Positions 62,720 through 64,000 of a stretch of DNA of 64,000 bases are shown piece after piece. A model generated the notes under the pieces. It ran no database searches. It saw nothing but the letters and a program-made list of their open reading frames with translations, and was not told the origin of the DNA. This stretch comes from Cymbomonas tetramitiformis (taxonomy: Eukaryota; Chlorophyta; Pyramimonadophyceae; Pyramimonadales; Pyramimonadaceae). Position 1 is the stretch's first letter. The number at the start of each line of letters is the position of its first letter. The stretch is taken from contig LGRX02035513.1 of the NCBI GenBank assembly GCA_001247695.2, positions 30,298 through 94,297 on the forward strand. Direction: 5' to 3'. The position numbers were made by a program, and so were the translations under genes.

Positions 62720-62953
62720 ATGCAACCGGATGCAATTCGTCAGGATCCATCAGGTGATTTTGATATCCTTGGTAAATGTCTTGTATGCAAAAGAGTTCTC
62801 AGTTGGAGTGAGCCCAAAGTGTTGTTCCGTCAGATGCATCGTCACACGCGTACCATCCATGTTCTCCGCCTAGACACCACCCATCCGTTCCTGATTGGTG
62901 AAACACTAACAGCGGACAGTGATACAAGCCAGCGTCCCCAATGGGGAATATAA
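62720..62953 (+). CDS. Hypothetical ORF with BED/C2H2-like zinc finger, 77 residues
   Basis: KCLVCKRVLSW followed by RQMHRHTRTIH gives C-x2-C ... H-x4-H with an aromatic/hydrophobic core. This is the outline of a BED or C2H2 finger. The ORF ends soon after. It may be the start of a transposase or a regulatory protein continued by splicing; no transposase core was found downstream. Confidence 0.3.
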   Translation: MQPDAIRQDPSGDFDILGKCLVCKRVLSWSEPKVLFRQMHRHTRTIHVLRLDTTHPFLIGETLTADSDTSQRPQWGI

Positions 62954-64000
62954 ATGCTTGAAGCAAGCCGACACAACAGCCAAACTTGCTGGATCTTCTA
63001 TATGGAGAATCCCCTTTGTACCATTCTCCCTTCCATCATATCAGGCGTGCACACTCTGAAGTATGACAGGTGCCATCTAGACCGCCGAACATTGAGAAGC
63101 TGATGAGACAATATCATGCCTGCGGCCTTTGCATCCATAGGGGCTCTCTGGCACCGAAGCTTACCTTGAAGGTGCACTTCGGCCCGGCAACTCGAGTCGG
63201 CCGCATGCACAAGCCAGGCTCCTTTCCATCAAAGACCATTATGTCCCCCACTCGTGACGTGTATGGCAACCACTCAGGATGGCCATCATGACAGGGATCG
63301 CCACGCTGCCGTCCGCATCCCCGCCCCGCATCCACAGCATATTTCCTCACAGGACCAGACCAAGATTTTCCTCTCCTCTCTGCTGATGCATAGTTGAGCA
63401 CTTCTTTGGGCTGACTCTGTTTGGATTGGGTCATCGATGCGTCTAACAACGCCGCTAGCGCTTGCAGTCAACGATGGCAATACTGTATGGATTCCACTGT
63501 TTTGGTGGGTGCCTAACTCTGCTCTTCACATGATGGGTCTGCTGACACGGAACGCACCCGCCTGCGGTGGCGACACGGGATTACTCCTTCCTAGCGAGGG
63601 ACTGGTACACTGCTTTTATCGGATCGACTGTGATTGAAGCGCCGCATAGCAAGAGGTGATTGATCAACAGTGAGTAAGGGCGTCACATAGCAAGAGGTGG
63701 GTGATCAACAGTGATTGAGGGTGCCGCATAGAAAGAGGTGGGGGCGCACGGTTGCGAATGCGATCCACGCCACAACCATCGCCTCGGATAGATTAAACCA
63801 GGCCTCCCACGTGTATACTCCGCCCTCTCCTGCGCCCTCCCCGGATACAACAACGATGGTCATGGCCGCACGTATGATTGAAGCACCGAAGCAGCGATTG
63901 TCCCCACAGCAAAGCTCCCTCCTCCCCTCTTACAACCCCACCTCACAAGGGGCGCATTACGAGCCCACCTCACAAGGGGCGCATTACGACCACCTCACAA
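62954..64000. other. Window end: no supported gene, two short tandem repeats
   Basis: Near 63632-63745 a unit of about 43-45 bp (GCATAGCAAGAGGTG and GATCAACAGTGA) occurs about three times. At 63940-64000 a 27-bp unit containing CCACCTCACAAGGGGCGCAT repeats to the window edge. A minus-strand ORF at 63114-63449 shows no recognisable domain. Confidence 0.5.

Noticed and set aside
63114..63449. Minus-strand ORF considered as a dioxygenase fragment
   Set aside because: Only a vague GDIMVFDG-like motif; no metal-binding residues could be placed.

Overview
The window is nuclear DNA from a eukaryote. It has GT-AG spliced genes, LTR retrotransposons, a hAT transposon and foldback elements, and no bacterial operon structure. 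The spliced MSH2 gene, the minisatellite-filled introns and the methyltransferase-bearing Ty3/gypsy elements suggest a unicellular alga. A prasinophyte-like green alga is my best guess, but that is inference only; no rRNA or plastid marker is present to settle it.

Layout. (1) 1-12865: a nearly complete Ty3/gypsy retrotransposon on the + strand, with its 5' LTR cut off by the window edge. It has gag, protease, RT, RNase H, a Dam-family adenine-methyltransferase-like domain, integrase, a chromodomain and a cytosine-5 methyltransferase, then a polypurine tract and a 539-bp 3' LTR. (2) 12866-24093: AT-richer DNA with minus-strand gene remnants: a Ulp1-like cysteine peptidase with a 64-residue repeat array, a 2OG-Fe(II) dioxygenase-like gene with a Cys-rich N terminus, a possible AlkB-like gene, and a 174-bp tandem repeat. 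(3) 24094-38804: a second, unrelated and decayed Ty3/gypsy element. It carries RT-RNase H, a DNMT3-like cytosine methyltransferase, integrase, a PHD finger and a second, differently built methyltransferase. A foldback element (27658-29007) splits its DNMT domain and a 5.5-kb hAT transposon (30307-35778) splits its integrase. Its LTR arrangement looks circularly permuted. (4) 39845-41680: an LtrA-family membrane protein on the minus strand. (5) 43288-55608: the mismatch-repair gene MSH2 in about 26 exons, with most introns swollen by minisatellites. (6) 57235-64000: fragments of an unidentified secreted or membrane protein gene, a large palindromic foldback element, and small unidentified ORFs.

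Main point of interest. Two independent Ty3/gypsy lineages in one window each carry two different DNA-methyltransferase-type domains plus a chromatin-reader module (chromodomain in one, PHD finger in the other). The domains differ in family and in position, so the pairing looks convergent. It suggests retroelements that read chromatin and write DNA methylation themselves. Cytosine methyltransferases in retrotransposons of charophytes and dinoflagellates are published knowledge; I am not aware that the paired adenine-type plus cytosine-type arrangement has been characterised, but I could not search. The second notable pattern is in MSH2: in at least four introns the minisatellite unit contains a copy of the adjacent splice junction, so each array is a string of decoy splice sites.
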